This document shows positions 25,667-34,989 of a DNA stretch of 64,000 bases, one piece after another. The notes under the pieces are model-generated. The model was not told the origin of the DNA and did not search any database. It was given only the letters and a program-made list of their open reading frames with translations. Origin of the DNA: an uncultured Alphaproteobacteria bacterium (lineage in GTDB: Bacteria > Pseudomonadota > Alphaproteobacteria > Rhizobiales > Ancalomicrobiaceae). Position 1 is the stretch's first letter. Every line of letters begins with the position of its first letter. The position numbers were made by a program, and so were the translations under genes. Location of the stretch: positions 6,168 through 70,167 of the forward strand of contig CALFRR010000046.1 of NCBI GenBank assembly GCA_937919435.1, in the 5' to 3' direction.

Positions 25667-28600
25667 TCAGATCGTGTAGGCCCGCGGCCGGGCGACGAGC
25701 GGGCGTGCGGCCGGGCCGCCAGAAAGCGTCAGGCGGATCCTGCCGGAGAGCGCCGTGACGCCGGTCGCGGTCCACGCCGGCTCGGTCCATCCCGCGTCGA
25801 GGGTCTCGGTCTCGGCGAGCGTCAGGCCGGTCCACGACCCGTCGGCCGCGTCCCAGTCGGCGGTGAGAGTGGCGCCGGCCGGCAGATACGCGGCGGCGAG
25901 CGCCCGCAATGTGCTGGGAGCCGCCTTGAAGTCGATCACCTTCGAGACGTAGGAGCCCGCCTCGCGGATCCGGCCGAGGCAGACGGTGACGCCCGGCCAG
26001 AGGATCGGAGAGAGCGTCGCGGTGCCGCGGAGACGCGCTCGGATCGTGACGGTCTCGGTGACGTACTCGGTCCATTCGATGGTCTGATCCGCCGCGACCA
26101 CGATCACGTCGCCGGAGGCTCGCACCACCTCGAAGACGACGGAACACTCGTCGGTCGGCAGTTCGATGGCCGCTCGGATGACGAGATCCGAGACGTTGAC
26201 GAGCGCGACGGTCCCCAGCACCACCAACCGCTCGGTCGCGGTGTAGCGGGCGGCGACGATCCGGTGGGTCAGATCGGCGTCGTTGTGCGGCGTCCAGGTG
26301 CGGCGGTTCGACGACGACAGCAGCACGCCGACGTTCGAGGGCTGTGCGGCGACCACCGTCTGACCGCCGGCCCCGTCGTCGACGACGTCGCCGAGCCGGG
26401 CGATCGAGAGCGCGTGAGCATCGTCGTCGGTCAGGATCACGATCGACCGCTCGGCGACCGCCGGCACGTGCACCGGCACCGCCCACCGGGCGGCGAGCCA
26501 GTCGCCGACCGCCGGCGTCGCCATCGGCAGATAGTCCTGAGCGAGGATCTCGGTCGAGGGCTGACCGTTCGACGCACCGGCCATCTGCAGCCGCAACCCG
26601 TGATCCCGATCGCCGACCGCGGCGAGGCGGACGTCGGCGCCGACGATCTGGCGGGCCGCCGACAGGAGCCACGTCTGCCCGAGCGGATCCGTTCCCTCGC
26701 CGCCGTTGGACCCGTTGTCGACGGAACTGGTCGACACCGTCGTGACGTTGGTGACGTTGACCACCGTCGCCTGCACGGCTCGGGTCACCAGCGTGACTTG
26801 CCGCAGCGTGTCGACGTCGATGGTGCCAGATCCGACGAACAGCGCCTCGGCCCGCGAGCCGGCGGCACCGATCGCGCGGACGAGACGGGTGCCGGTCGGG
26901 ATGCCGGGCGGCACCTCGAAGGTGAGGACGATCTTGCCGGCGCCGTCCGCGGTCGGGGCCGGCGACGGCAGGATCGACACGCCGTCGAAGGTCAGGGCGG
27001 AGAGGTGTTCTCCGGCGAGGAAGCCTTCGATCGTCGCCTGCACGTCGATCTGGCGCAGCAACGTCGCCACCTCGGTGCGCTCGCCGGTGACCTCGGTGAT
27101 CACCGTCGCCGACGTCACCGTCCCGGGCGGCACCGAATCGGTCACCGTTGTGAACTCGGCCGTCGCGGCGCTCGTCCACTCGGTGACCCGGGACGTCCAG
27201 AAATCGACGGCGGGCTCGAGCCGCAGATCCGAGGGCATCCTCGCGAAATTGGCGTAAGGGTTGATCTTCATCGCCGACGAGGCGAGGAGCTGTTCGACGA
27301 CGATCTCCTCGACCCACGGCAGAGTGTAGGCGCCGCTGCCGAGCACGGCGGTGCCGACCAGATCGACCGCGAGGACGAGGCACCCGTCGACGATCGCCGC
27401 CGTCTGCGGCTCGCCCTGATCGCGGCCGTAGTCGTCGGTCAGGGCATCGACGAACAGGCCCTTGATCGACGACGACCGGCCCCGTGCGTCGTGCTCGAGC
27501 GCCATCGCGTTGACGACGTCGAGGACGTCCACGAGACGACCGTTGAACCGCGATTGCTGAGCGAAGCCGATCGAGTGGACGCCGTTGTTCTTCACCGTCG
27601 GCCGGTCGAGCCAGTCGTTGGTGATCTCGGCGAGGGCGAGCAGCGAGGTCGGCGCGATCGGCGGCACGGCGCCCTTGCGCGCCGACACACCCTTGACGTA
27701 GGCGGTCTCGCCCTCCTGGGTCAGGCACAGGAGGTCGCGCCGCGGAAGCTTCGACCGATAGGTGACCAGCACCTGGGTGTCGGCGACACCGCCCTCGACG
27801 GTGATGGTGGTCGGGGTGATCGCGGTCGGCGTCACCGCGGCGTTGTAGCGATAGGTGACGGTATAGGTCGAGGACGACGCCGGCTCGGCACCGGAGGGCG
27901 CCCAGGAGACGCCGTCCGAAGCGAGCGCATAGGTCGTGGTGCCGTAGGTGGTGGCGCCCTGGACGACGCTCTCGATCGCCACCACCGAACCGTGGCCGAG
28001 CGCGTCGATGCCGCCCGGGACCGAGCCGCGCACCACCGTTTCGACGACGCGCTTCTGCACCACCACCTGAGTGATCGAGGCCGCCGGCGGGCGGCGCAGG
28101 GTGATCACCGCGGGTGCCGACGACGGATAGAGGTGGGTCTCGGCCGAGATCGTCTCGAGGTCGGGCGTCTCCGGCTCGGCATGGCGCAGCGCGTAGTTCC
28201 GGCTGCGCTTCCATCCGCGGATGTTGGCCACCCCCGGCTGGATCGAAAACACCTGGTCGTCGCCGATCAGGCCGAGTGCCGTCACCTCGCAACCGGACAC
28301 GATGTAGTGGCCGTGGGCATCGAAGTCGTAGCCGGCGACGATCGCCTTCACCCCCGAAAGGTCCGGCGCCACGGTCTGGTCGATGACCGCGCCGTCGCGG
28401 ATCGCATAGACAGCGAAATAGTCGCCGGCGCCGCCGTCGCCCTCGCGCGCCCAGACGGCGGTCTCGATCTCGCGCGCCGCCCCGGCTTCGCCTTCGCCGT
28501 CGGTGCCGACGCCGAGCCCGACGAGGCTCGGATCCTCCTCCCAGGTCACCAGTGCGGTGACGATCCGGATGCCGATCGAAAACGTACCGGTGACCGGCAG

Positions 28601-28915
28601 ATCGGAGATCGTCGCCGCCTCGATCGCACGGACGTCGCCGCGCGCATAGATCGAGCCGGCAGCGAGTGTCGCCGTCATCGTCGTCGCCTCGGCCGAGACG
28701 CGGGTCAGGACGATCTCGGCACCGTCGAGTCGGCCACCATCCGAGGCGACCATGTCGCCGATCCGGCGAGCGCGGCGCTCGGCGATCGACTGCAACTCGT
28801 TGATCTCCGCTCCTTGGGTATACGTACCCTCCGGCACGACGACCCGGGCGTCGTTCGGTCGGACCGGCGACCGATCGTACGCATCGGCGAGCCCGGAGGC
28901 GTGCTCGTAGGCCAT
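25667..28915 (-). CDS. Large baseplate/tail fibre protein (DUF4815-like)
   Basis: 1082 aa. The N-terminus (ASGLADAYDRSPVRPNDARV, EGTYTQGAEINELQSIAERR) matches DUF4815 proteins that follow gpI in myophages of alphaproteobacteria. The rest is Thr/Val-rich beta sequence. It starts TGATG-coupled to gpI. The region VTNVTTVSTSSVDNGSNGG is low complexity. Likely a baseplate spike or fibre adaptor. Confidence 0.75.
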   Translation of the reverse strand: MAYEHASGLADAYDRSPVRPNDARVVVPEGTYTQGAEINELQSIAERRARRIGDMVASDGGRLDGAEIVLTRVSAEATTMTATLAAGSIYARGDVRAIEAATISDLPVTGTFSIGIRIVTALVTWEEDPSLVGLGVGTDGEGEAGAAREIETAVWAREGDGGAGDYFAVYAIRDGAVIDQTVAPDLSGVKAIVAGYDFDAHGHYIVSGCEVTALGLIGDDQVFSIQPGVANIRGWKRSRNYALRHAEPETPDLETISAETHLYPSSAPAVITLRRPPAASITQVVVQKRVVETVVRGSVPGGIDALGHGSVVAIESVVQGATTYGTTTYALASDGVSWAPSGAEPASSSTYTVTYRYNAAVTPTAITPTTITVEGGVADTQVLVTYRSKLPRRDLLCLTQEGETAYVKGVSARKGAVPPIAPTSLLALAEITNDWLDRPTVKNNGVHSIGFAQQSRFNGRLVDVLDVVNAMALEHDARGRSSSIKGLFVDALTDDYGRDQGEPQTAAIVDGCLVLAVDLVGTAVLGSGAYTLPWVEEIVVEQLLASSAMKINPYANFARMPSDLRLEPAVDFWTSRVTEWTSAATAEFTTVTDSVPPGTVTSATVITEVTGERTEVATLLRQIDVQATIEGFLAGEHLSALTFDGVSILPSPAPTADGAGKIVLTFEVPPGIPTGTRLVRAIGAAGSRAEALFVGSGTIDVDTLRQVTLVTRAVQATVVNVTNVTTVSTSSVDNGSNGGEGTDPLGQTWLLSAARQIVGADVRLAAVGDRDHGLRLQMAGASNGQPSTEILAQDYLPMATPAVGDWLAARWAVPVHVPAVAERSIVILTDDDAHALSIARLGDVVDDGAGGQTVVAAQPSNVGVLLSSSNRRTWTPHNDADLTHRIVAARYTATERLVVLGTVALVNVSDLVIRAAIELPTDECSVVFEVVRASGDVIVVAADQTIEWTEYVTETVTIRARLRGTATLSPILWPGVTVCLGRIREAGSYVSKVIDFKAAPSTLRALAAAYLPAGATLTADWDAADGSWTGLTLAETETLDAGWTEPAWTATGVTALSGRIRLTLSGGPAARPLVARPRAYTI

Positions 28916-30039
28916 CAGTCGATCCTCATGATGCAGGTGACGAGTTCGCGGACGGTCGCCGCCATGGTGACGGCGAGGCCGGAGACAGCGGTGATGCAGG
29001 CCGCGGAGTCGAGATCGATCTCCTCCGCCGACAGCCATCGCCGGCCCGGTTCGACGCCGGCGACGAGCGGCACGTCCGCGACGAGATCGAGAGAGGCGAT
29101 CACCGCGCCGGGTGCCGCCTCGAACGGCGTTCGCGCCCGGACGACGATCGCGGTCGGCGACGACGACGGCGACCAGGCCACGTCGCCGACCACATAGGGA
29201 CCGGCGGAGACCGCGGCCACCGCGTGGACGATCGCCGGACAGGCACCGATCGGCTCGCCGTCGGCGGCGCGCGGGATCAGGTGCCAGCGCCTCGCCGCGA
29301 GGTCGGCGGAGATCGCCGTACGGCGGCTCTGCCGCCCCTCGACGGTCCATGGATATTCGGCCGATGTCCAGGGATGGTGCATGTCCACCCACGCGTCGGA
29401 CGACCCGGCGGAGGGGATCCACGCACCCAGCGCGGTCAACTGCGCTTCGGTGAGGGTCAGATCGACCTCGTGCGGCCGTCCGAACGACCACAGCGCGCCG
29501 CCGGACGTGATTCGCACACCCGACGAAGCGCCCCACATGGAGCCGCCCCAGCGGCGCATGCCGGCTTCCATCGGCCGCACGTCCCAGCCGCGCCACCCCC
29601 GCCAAAAATGCGAGGTCGCGTCATCCGACAGCGACGCGATGCCGTCGATTCGGTCGAGGTCGGGACGCTCGGCGTCGGGCAACCGGTCGAGAGCCATCTG
29701 CCAGAGGTGCCAGCGGCGGCGGCGGGCGAGCGCCCATTCGAGAATCGCCGCGTAGCCGATCCAGCCGATCCCGGTGGCAATCGCCGCCGGCGTGCCGCGG
29801 ATCCGTTGCCAACTCGGGCCGACATCGCAGAGGTGGTATGGATTCGGCAGGTAGGGCACCAACTCGCCCAGGCCCCACTCGGCCACCAACCACGGCATCC
29901 AGTCGGGCGACGGCGAGCGATCGTTGGCGAGAATCGTCTCGTAGGCAGCCGCCAGCCTCACCAGCGGATCGTTCACCTCGGCGATCACCAGTTCGCGCGA
30001 GGTGGGGCTGCCCGGATCGAGGCGGACATGGGTCGTCAT
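28915..30039 (-). CDS. Tail protein I (P2 gpI-like)
   Basis: 374 aa. The N-terminal half matches the gpI pattern: LAAAYETILAND, WMPWLVAEWGLGELVPYLPN, then GTPAAIATGIGWIGYAA. The C-terminal half is Trp-rich and longer than P2 gpI, likely a fibre-anchoring extension. The start overlaps gpJ by ATGA. Confidence 0.8.
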   Translation of the reverse strand: MTTHVRLDPGSPTSRELVIAEVNDPLVRLAAAYETILANDRSPSPDWMPWLVAEWGLGELVPYLPNPYHLCDVGPSWQRIRGTPAAIATGIGWIGYAAILEWALARRRRWHLWQMALDRLPDAERPDLDRIDGIASLSDDATSHFWRGWRGWDVRPMEAGMRRWGGSMWGASSGVRITSGGALWSFGRPHEVDLTLTEAQLTALGAWIPSAGSSDAWVDMHHPWTSAEYPWTVEGRQSRRTAISADLAARRWHLIPRAADGEPIGACPAIVHAVAAVSAGPYVVGDVAWSPSSSPTAIVVRARTPFEAAPGAVIASLDLVADVPLVAGVEPGRRWLSAEEIDLDSAACITAVSGLAVTMAATVRELVTCIMRID

Positions 30040-30905
30040 CGCGCTCTCCCGGCGAGCGTCAGGGTGACGGTGCCGAGCCCGAGCCATTCGTGCTCGTCGG
30101 CGATCTCGTCGCTCATAGGGGCGGTGAGGGCGACCCCATAGACACCCGCCCCCATCAGCGCGGCCCGGATCCAGTCGCGCGTCAGATCACGCCCACCGCC
30201 ACGGACCGCCGCCCAGGCGGACGGCAGACCATCACGCAACGTGTCGATGATCGTCGCCGAGGTGGACGGCAACAGGGTCAGGGCCGCGGTGACCGGCACG
30301 AGACGGCGGATCGCCGACTCGACGACGATGGTTCCGGCGCTCATCGGACGAGCGACATCGGCCGTCACCGTCGAGCGGACGGCGGCCAGCAGCTCGGCGT
30401 CGGCGAGGCCGGCGTTGTCGGTCGAAAGCACCGAGACGTGGATGATCGGCAGGACCGGTTCGCGCCAGACGCGCACTTCGGCGACGCGGATCGAGGCGGC
30501 CATGGCGACCCGGGCGAAATAGGCCTCTGGCCCGGCGACCGAGGCACCCTGTTGGGCGAGGGTGATCCGTGCGTTGAGCCGGTCGTCGCGTTCGCCGTCC
30601 ATGCGGCGGACGCCGTAGTATTCGGCGAGGTGATCGAGATCGGCACCTTTCGCATAGAGCCGATAGCGCGCCCGAGCGATGTCGTTGCCGCGAGCGCGGA
30701 GCAGTTCCTCGCGATAGCTGGCGTCTTCGGTGAGGATCACCGCGGAATCGCTTTCGAGCGCGTCGACGTCGTAGGGAACGCCTCTGGCGTCGAGCCCGGC
30801 GACGACGGCGGCCTGGCGGTCGGCGAGGATCGTGTCGTAGTCGAGCGGCTCGATGATCGTCGGCTTCGGCAGACCGGCGAGATAGGTCAGGGCTTCGTCG
30901 GCCAT
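30036..30905 (-). CDS. Baseplate assembly protein J
   Basis: 289 aa. Family features: a YDTILADRQAAV N-terminus, ASYREELLRARGNDIARARY, LYAKGADLDHLAEYYGVRR, and a C-terminal ADVARPMSAGTIVVESA. Forms the baseplate wedge with I and W. Gene order V-W-J-I matches P2. Confidence 0.88.
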   Translation of the reverse strand: MADEALTYLAGLPKPTIIEPLDYDTILADRQAAVVAGLDARGVPYDVDALESDSAVILTEDASYREELLRARGNDIARARYRLYAKGADLDHLAEYYGVRRMDGERDDRLNARITLAQQGASVAGPEAYFARVAMAASIRVAEVRVWREPVLPIIHVSVLSTDNAGLADAELLAAVRSTVTADVARPMSAGTIVVESAIRRLVPVTAALTLLPSTSATIIDTLRDGLPSAWAAVRGGGRDLTRDWIRAALMGAGVYGVALTAPMSDEIADEHEWLGLGTVTLTLAGRAR

Positions 30906-30922
30906 TCGAGCGGCCCTCCTGC

Positions 30923-31291
30923 TCACGCCTCGATGTCGCGGATCGAGGCGACGGTCGTGTCGCCCTTGTGTCCGTTCGGCAGATAGTCGACCGAGATGGT
31001 CACGCCGAGCCGGCCGTCGCGGACGGCGTCGACCTCCCCGGCGAAGGCCACCTTGCGAACCTTGACCCGCGGCTCCCACCGTTCGAGCGACAGCACGACG
31101 AGCAGACGCCACAGGGCGATCATCTGTGGGGTCAGGCGGCGCCCGATCAGCCCGGTCGTCGCCGAACCGAACGGGCGGCGCATCACCCGCGATCCGACCC
31201 GGGTGCCGAGGATCACGAACACCGACTGGACGACGTGATCCCAGCCGGAGAGCGTCTTGCCGGTATGGCGGTCGATGCCGGTCGAGGTCAT
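30923..31291 (-). CDS. Baseplate wedge protein W (gp25-like)
   Basis: 122 aa with the gp25/W motif VFVILGTRVGSRVMRRPFGS and a C-terminal EPRVKVRKVAFAGEVDAV strand. Start MTSTGIDRHTGK at 31291, just after the V stop; its ribosome-binding GGAGG lies within the end of V. Confidence 0.87.
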   Translation of the reverse strand: MTSTGIDRHTGKTLSGWDHVVQSVFVILGTRVGSRVMRRPFGSATTGLIGRRLTPQMIALWRLLVVLSLERWEPRVKVRKVAFAGEVDAVRDGRLGVTISVDYLPNGHKGDTTVASIRDIEA

Positions 31292-31292
31292 C

Positions 31293-31838
31293 TCAACCTC
31301 CGAGAGGCGGATCCGTCGGTTCGTCGCCACGGACGATGCCGCCATGGCGATGGGTGTCGTCGATCGTCACGTCGTTGTGGCGGATACTGCCGCCGACCTG
31401 ATGAAGGCCGGCGGCACCGAAGGTCCACACGACGCCGCCGATCGAGATCGTCAGTGCCGGCCCCTTCGTGGATATCCGCACCTCGCCGGTGTCGAGGAGA
31501 ACGACCTCGTCGAGATCGGCCGAGGGTGGGTGGTTCGAACCACCGAACCCGGCGCGGGCGATGAAGCCGAGGGCGGGGTCACCGGACTCCGAGAGCCGGG
31601 CGACGATCTGCCCCTTCGACAGCGGACGCCAATCGGCATTGGCACCGCCGGAATCCGGATGCGGCGTCCATGGGGACAGGTCAGGCGCACCGTCGGTCCC
31701 CTCGCCGAAGTCGATCCGGTATCCCTTCTCCGGGTCGCGGTCGGCGACGGTGCCGATGCGGATCATGTTGGCGACCCGCAGCTTCAGATCGGCGACCTCG
31801 TGCAGCAGGCGCTCGAGCAGCGCGACCGAGCGGCTCAT
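31293..31838 (-). CDS. Baseplate spike assembly protein V
   Basis: 181 aa. An N-terminal helix (LLERLLHEVADLKLRVAN) leads to an OB-fold (IRIGTVADRDPEKGYRIDFG), then WRPLSKGQIVARLSESGDPA and a beta-prism C-terminus with the metal-type motif DDTHRHGGI. It forms the membrane-piercing spike. ATGA overlap with the gene upstream. Confidence 0.87.
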   Translation of the reverse strand: MSRSVALLERLLHEVADLKLRVANMIRIGTVADRDPEKGYRIDFGEGTDGAPDLSPWTPHPDSGGANADWRPLSKGQIVARLSESGDPALGFIARAGFGGSNHPPSADLDEVVLLDTGEVRISTKGPALTISIGGVVWTFGAAGLHQVGGSIRHNDVTIDDTHRHGGIVRGDEPTDPPLGG

Positions 31839-32551
31839 GGGAAAACGACCTCTTCGCCGTCGGCGGTGACGAAACCGAGGACCCGGGCACGGGCGGCATC
31901 GAAGCCGAGCGTCCGATAGAGCTTCGCCCAGTCCGGCAGCGCGACCCCGTCGTCGCAGAACGACCGCAGCACGACCGCTAGGTCGGCGAGGTCGGTCTCC
32001 GCGGCGAAGCGCTCGATCGCCGTTCCCCAGGGATATTCGTCGCCGGTCCCCTCCGGGTCGGCGGCGAGTTGCACCGGCAGCACGATTTCGCGAGCGGCGA
32101 AGCGGGACCCCTTGCGGGCCGAGGCGCCACGCCGCGACCGGAGTTCGCCGTGGTGGAGCACGAACGCCCGCCAGAGGTCGGCCCAATCGCCCGGGTCACG
32201 CTGAAGCGCCCGGGCGATCTGCGCCTCGATCACGTCGAGCTGTGCCTCGAAGCCGGGATCGGAGCGGGCGAGGACGACCTCGGTGCCGCTCTCGGTGCCG
32301 CGGAACTCGGTGGCGACGGCGACGTGGAACACCAGGTCGACGTCCGGGCGGAACGCGGTCAGGTCGCGACCGATCTCGTCGGAGCCGTGCGAGGCGTCGG
32401 TGTAGACGACGATGAAGGGAAGCCCCTTGTCGGCGTCGATCTTGGTCTCGATCGGCGTGATCGTCGAATCGAACACCCGATCGGCGACCCAGGTTCGCCC
32501 GCGCAGCGCCAGGACGGTGGCGATCCGGAGCGGCAGCTTGGCGAGGCTCAC
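31835..32551 (-). CDS. Head-tail or tail completion protein, unassigned family
   Basis: 238 aa, GTG start overlapping the preceding stop. MSLAKLPLRIATVLALRGRT then IVVYTDASHG and VDLVFHVAVATEF suggest a tail-terminator-like beta fold with a helical C-terminal extension. Its place between the head completion gene and baseplate V fits a connector or tail-completion role. Assigned by position. Confidence 0.5.
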   Translation of the reverse strand: MSLAKLPLRIATVLALRGRTWVADRVFDSTITPIETKIDADKGLPFIVVYTDASHGSDEIGRDLTAFRPDVDLVFHVAVATEFRGTESGTEVVLARSDPGFEAQLDVIEAQIARALQRDPGDWADLWRAFVLHHGELRSRRGASARKGSRFAAREIVLPVQLAADPEGTGDEYPWGTAIERFAAETDLADLAVVLRSFCDDGVALPDWAKLYRTLGFDAARARVLGFVTADGEEVVFP

Positions 32552-32964
32552 GGCGAGATCTCCGTCACGAACAGCACGATGCGCCCGGCCGCCTGCGGCG
32601 CCGGGTGGGTCACCTCGAACAGACGTGAACCGACCGCGATCCTGGTGTCCGCCGTCGGCTCCCATCCGCCGAGGTCGGCGAGATCGAAGGAGATGCGGAT
32701 CGGGGCCGCGGCGACGTCGACACCGAAACGACCACCGGGACGACCGCCGTCGGTACGCTCGACGAGTGTCGCCTCGTCGACCCCACGGCGCTGCACGACG
32801 TGCTCGTGCAGGATGCCGGGAACGTCCACCAGCGGCGGACGATTCGGATCCGGGGTCGGCCCGCGATAGTCGGACGACACCATCGCGGTGACGGTCATCG
32901 GCACCGCATAGGTGCCGGTGACCGCAGCCCGCGCCGCGAGGAGAGCTTCGCCGAAGATCGACAT
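32548..32964 (-). CDS. Head-tail joining / head completion protein
   Basis: 138 aa beginning MSIFGEALLAARAAVTG, with a beta-rich body (VDVPGILHEHVVQRRGVDEA, RLFEVTHPAP). It lies directly after the major capsid gene, where lambda FII-type connectors are found. The exact family is not certain. Confidence 0.6.
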   Translation of the reverse strand: MSIFGEALLAARAAVTGTYAVPMTVTAMVSSDYRGPTPDPNRPPLVDVPGILHEHVVQRRGVDEATLVERTDGGRPGGRFGVDVAAAPIRISFDLADLGGWEPTADTRIAVGSRLFEVTHPAPQAAGRIVLFVTEISP

Positions 32965-32998
32965 GTGACCTCCTCGGGGGGCGGGGCCGGCGGCCCGA

Positions 32999-34042
32999 TC
33001 AGGCGGAGGCGGCGGCCGAGACCTCGACCAGCACTTCCGGCCGCTTGCACAGCGGAAGAGGGTTCGACTGGGTGTGGAACTCGACGCCGGCGCCGTGGTC
33101 GAGGATCTTCGGCGAGATGAAGATCTCCTGACCCGGCTCGTTGGTGAATCGGATGTCCTCGGGCGGTGCGTCGAAGGTGCCGAACGTGTCCATCGTGTCG
33201 ACCGGATAGGCGTGGCCCTTGCCGGCATCGACGAACGGCAGCGAGGTCAGGACACCGTTGCGCTTCGCCGAGGCGAAGCCGTAGTAGTCCATGAATTCGA
33301 TCTGCTGGAAGATGAAGCGCCGTCCGAACTGACCGCCCTCCTTCTTTCGCGACAGGTTTGCCACCCGGCCGGCGGCCTCCCAGTTCAGCCAGTACTTGTT
33401 GACCTTCGGATGCTCGATGAGCTTCGAGAAGAAGGACGGGTCGCAGATCACCCGCACGTGGCTCATCACCTCGCCGCGCAGGTTGGTGGCGATCTGCTGG
33501 AACAGTTGCTGGCAGGCGCCGACGATGTCGGCGTTGGCGTTGGCGAGATCGAAGTAGATCGTCACCTTGGTGAAGCCGAAGGCATCGTAGAGGTCGTAGA
33601 GCAGGGTCCCGTCGCCGTCGACGATCTGCCCCTTGAGCGCCGACATCCGCAGCCACTCGCGGGTGATCGCGTGCTTGTTGCGGATCTGGCGGAGACGCTT
33701 GGCAACCTCGACCTCGAGGTTCTTCGGCTGCAGCGTGTTGCCGACCTGCATCAACATGTTCTGCAGGTCCGCGGGACGGATGACGTCGTCGTGCGGGAAA
33801 TGAGGCACTTCGAAGAACAGAGCGTCGCCGCGCTTGCGTTCGGCGAGACTCGCCGGGGCGCCGCGTTCGCGCGCCGGCAGGATCGACAGAGTGAACTCTT
33901 CGCGGCGCACCTCGACGATGGTCGAGATCGACCCGAACGACGGGAAGACGTCGAGATCGTTGATCAGGCCGTAGAGGTTCGGGATCCGGTTGACCTGAGT
34001 GGTCAACTGCACCGCCGTGTAGGGAAAAGTGGTGATGTCCAT
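32999..34042 (-). CDS. Major capsid protein (lambda E family)
   Basis: 347 aa. Family features: FPYTAVQLTTQVNRIPNLYG, RRGEFTL-like strand (RREEFTLSILPARERGAP), HFPHDDVIRPADLQN, EFMDYYGFASAKRNGVL and VDTMDTFGTF. The pattern fits the phage E capsid family used with gpD decoration. A terminator-like hairpin lies 22 bp before its start. Confidence 0.92.
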   Translation of the reverse strand: MDITTFPYTAVQLTTQVNRIPNLYGLINDLDVFPSFGSISTIVEVRREEFTLSILPARERGAPASLAERKRGDALFFEVPHFPHDDVIRPADLQNMLMQVGNTLQPKNLEVEVAKRLRQIRNKHAITREWLRMSALKGQIVDGDGTLLYDLYDAFGFTKVTIYFDLANANADIVGACQQLFQQIATNLRGEVMSHVRVICDPSFFSKLIEHPKVNKYWLNWEAAGRVANLSRKKEGGQFGRRFIFQQIEFMDYYGFASAKRNGVLTSLPFVDAGKGHAYPVDTMDTFGTFDAPPEDIRFTNEPGQEIFISPKILDHGAGVEFHTQSNPLPLCKRPEVLVEVSAAASA

Positions 34043-34064
34043 GAGCGGAAGCCTCGCGGAGACG

Positions 34065-34088
34065 AAAAAGCCCGCCGGGAGGCGGGCT
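34065..34088 (-). terminator. Terminator-like hairpin between decoration and major capsid genes
   Basis: On the minus strand an 8-bp stem AGCCCGCC / GGCGGGCT with a 4-nt loop is followed by TTTTTCG. It lies inside the structural operon, so it probably acts as a partial terminator or processing site that shapes the ratio of upstream genes to capsid mRNA. Confidence 0.65.
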
Positions 34089-34117
34089 CATCGTGAGGGA
34101 CGGGAGAGACGGCGGTG

Positions 34118-34501
34118 TCAGAGGGCGGGGCGGACGACCACGCCGCGGACTTCGATCTCGCCGAGCGCCTTCGTCTTGTTGGCGTCGGAGATGCCGGTCG
34201 GCCAGACGAGCCCGCTGTCCTTCAGGATCGCGGTCCGGCGGACATAGTTCAGATCGCCGGTGGTGTCGGCGGCGGTGGCGGCGCGGGCCGTCAGAGCCAC
34301 GCCGATGCAGACGAGCGAGCCGTCGGACGGCAGCGGAACGACCTTGCCGTTGGCGTCGAGTGCGATCGGCGTGCCGAGATCGGTGACCGTGGTCGCCTTC
34401 ACGGTGCCGGCGATCTCGCGCGAGTAGGCGACTTCCTCCTCCCACAACACGACGTCGGAGAGGATCTTCGGGGCGGTGACCCGGCGGACGGGAGCGACCA
34501 T
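34118..34501 (-). CDS. Head decoration protein D
   Basis: 127 aa lambda-D-type cement protein: ILSDVVLWEEEVAYSREIAG, KATTVTDLGTPIALDANGKV, and VCIGVALTARAATAAD, then TAILKDSGLVWP. It lies between scaffold and capsid genes as in lambda (C-D-E). Confidence 0.88.
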   Translation of the reverse strand: MVAPVRRVTAPKILSDVVLWEEEVAYSREIAGTVKATTVTDLGTPIALDANGKVVPLPSDGSLVCIGVALTARAATAADTTGDLNYVRRTAILKDSGLVWPTGISDANKTKALGEIEVRGVVVRPAL

Positions 34502-34532
34502 CTCTGTGGCCTCCTTCGGATGTCTCGGGGTG

Positions 34533-34973
34533 TCAGTGCTTGGCGATCAGACGATCGACGGCGGCGGCGAGGCCGGCTTCGGCCGTCTCGGCGGAGCTCT
34601 GCGGCGGCGGGGCGGCACCGACCTTCGGGTCGGTCACCAGCGCGTCGAGCCGCGACCCGCCTTTCGGCGCTTCGGCCTTCGGGGTGGTGGCGAGCAGCGC
34701 GATCGCTTCCGTCGGCGCCATCGCGGTCTTGAAGGCGAGGTGGGCGGCGGTCGGCTCGCGGCCCTTCGCCTCCTCGCTGCCGAGGATCGTCGCGCAGCGC
34801 ACCCGTTCGATCTCGGCGCCCTCGGCGCGGCCTTCGGCGCGGGCCGCGTCGATCCGGGCGGCGGTCTGAGCGTCGGGAGCCACCGGGGCGGTGGAAGCGG
34901 AAGTGGTGGGCGTCGGCGCGGCACCGCCGGTCGCGGCGGCCTGGACGATCGCCGCCAGACTGGTTTCGGTCAT
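34533..34973 (-). CDS. Capsid scaffold protein candidate (Nu3-like)
   Basis: 146 aa, Ala/Thr/Pro-rich with a helical charged middle (AARIDAARAEGRAEGAEIER). In lambda, Nu3 is the in-frame C-terminus of protease C; here the scaffold is a separate gene directly after the S49 protease, a common variant. The start at 34973 has AAGGAC upstream. Confidence 0.7.
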   Translation of the reverse strand: MTETSLAAIVQAAATGGAAPTPTTSASTAPVAPDAQTAARIDAARAEGRAEGAEIERVRCATILGSEEAKGREPTAAHLAFKTAMAPTEAIALLATTPKAEAPKGGSRLDALVTDPKVGAAPPPQSSAETAEAGLAAAVDRLIAKH

Positions 34974-34989
34974 GTCGGGTGGTCCTTCT

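Noticed and set aside
25253..29197. Very long plus-strand open frame opposite the fibre genes
   Set aside because: A product of high GC on the antisense strand: Arg/Asp/Gly-rich, no domain pattern, no ribosome-binding site, fully overlapped by coherent phage genes.
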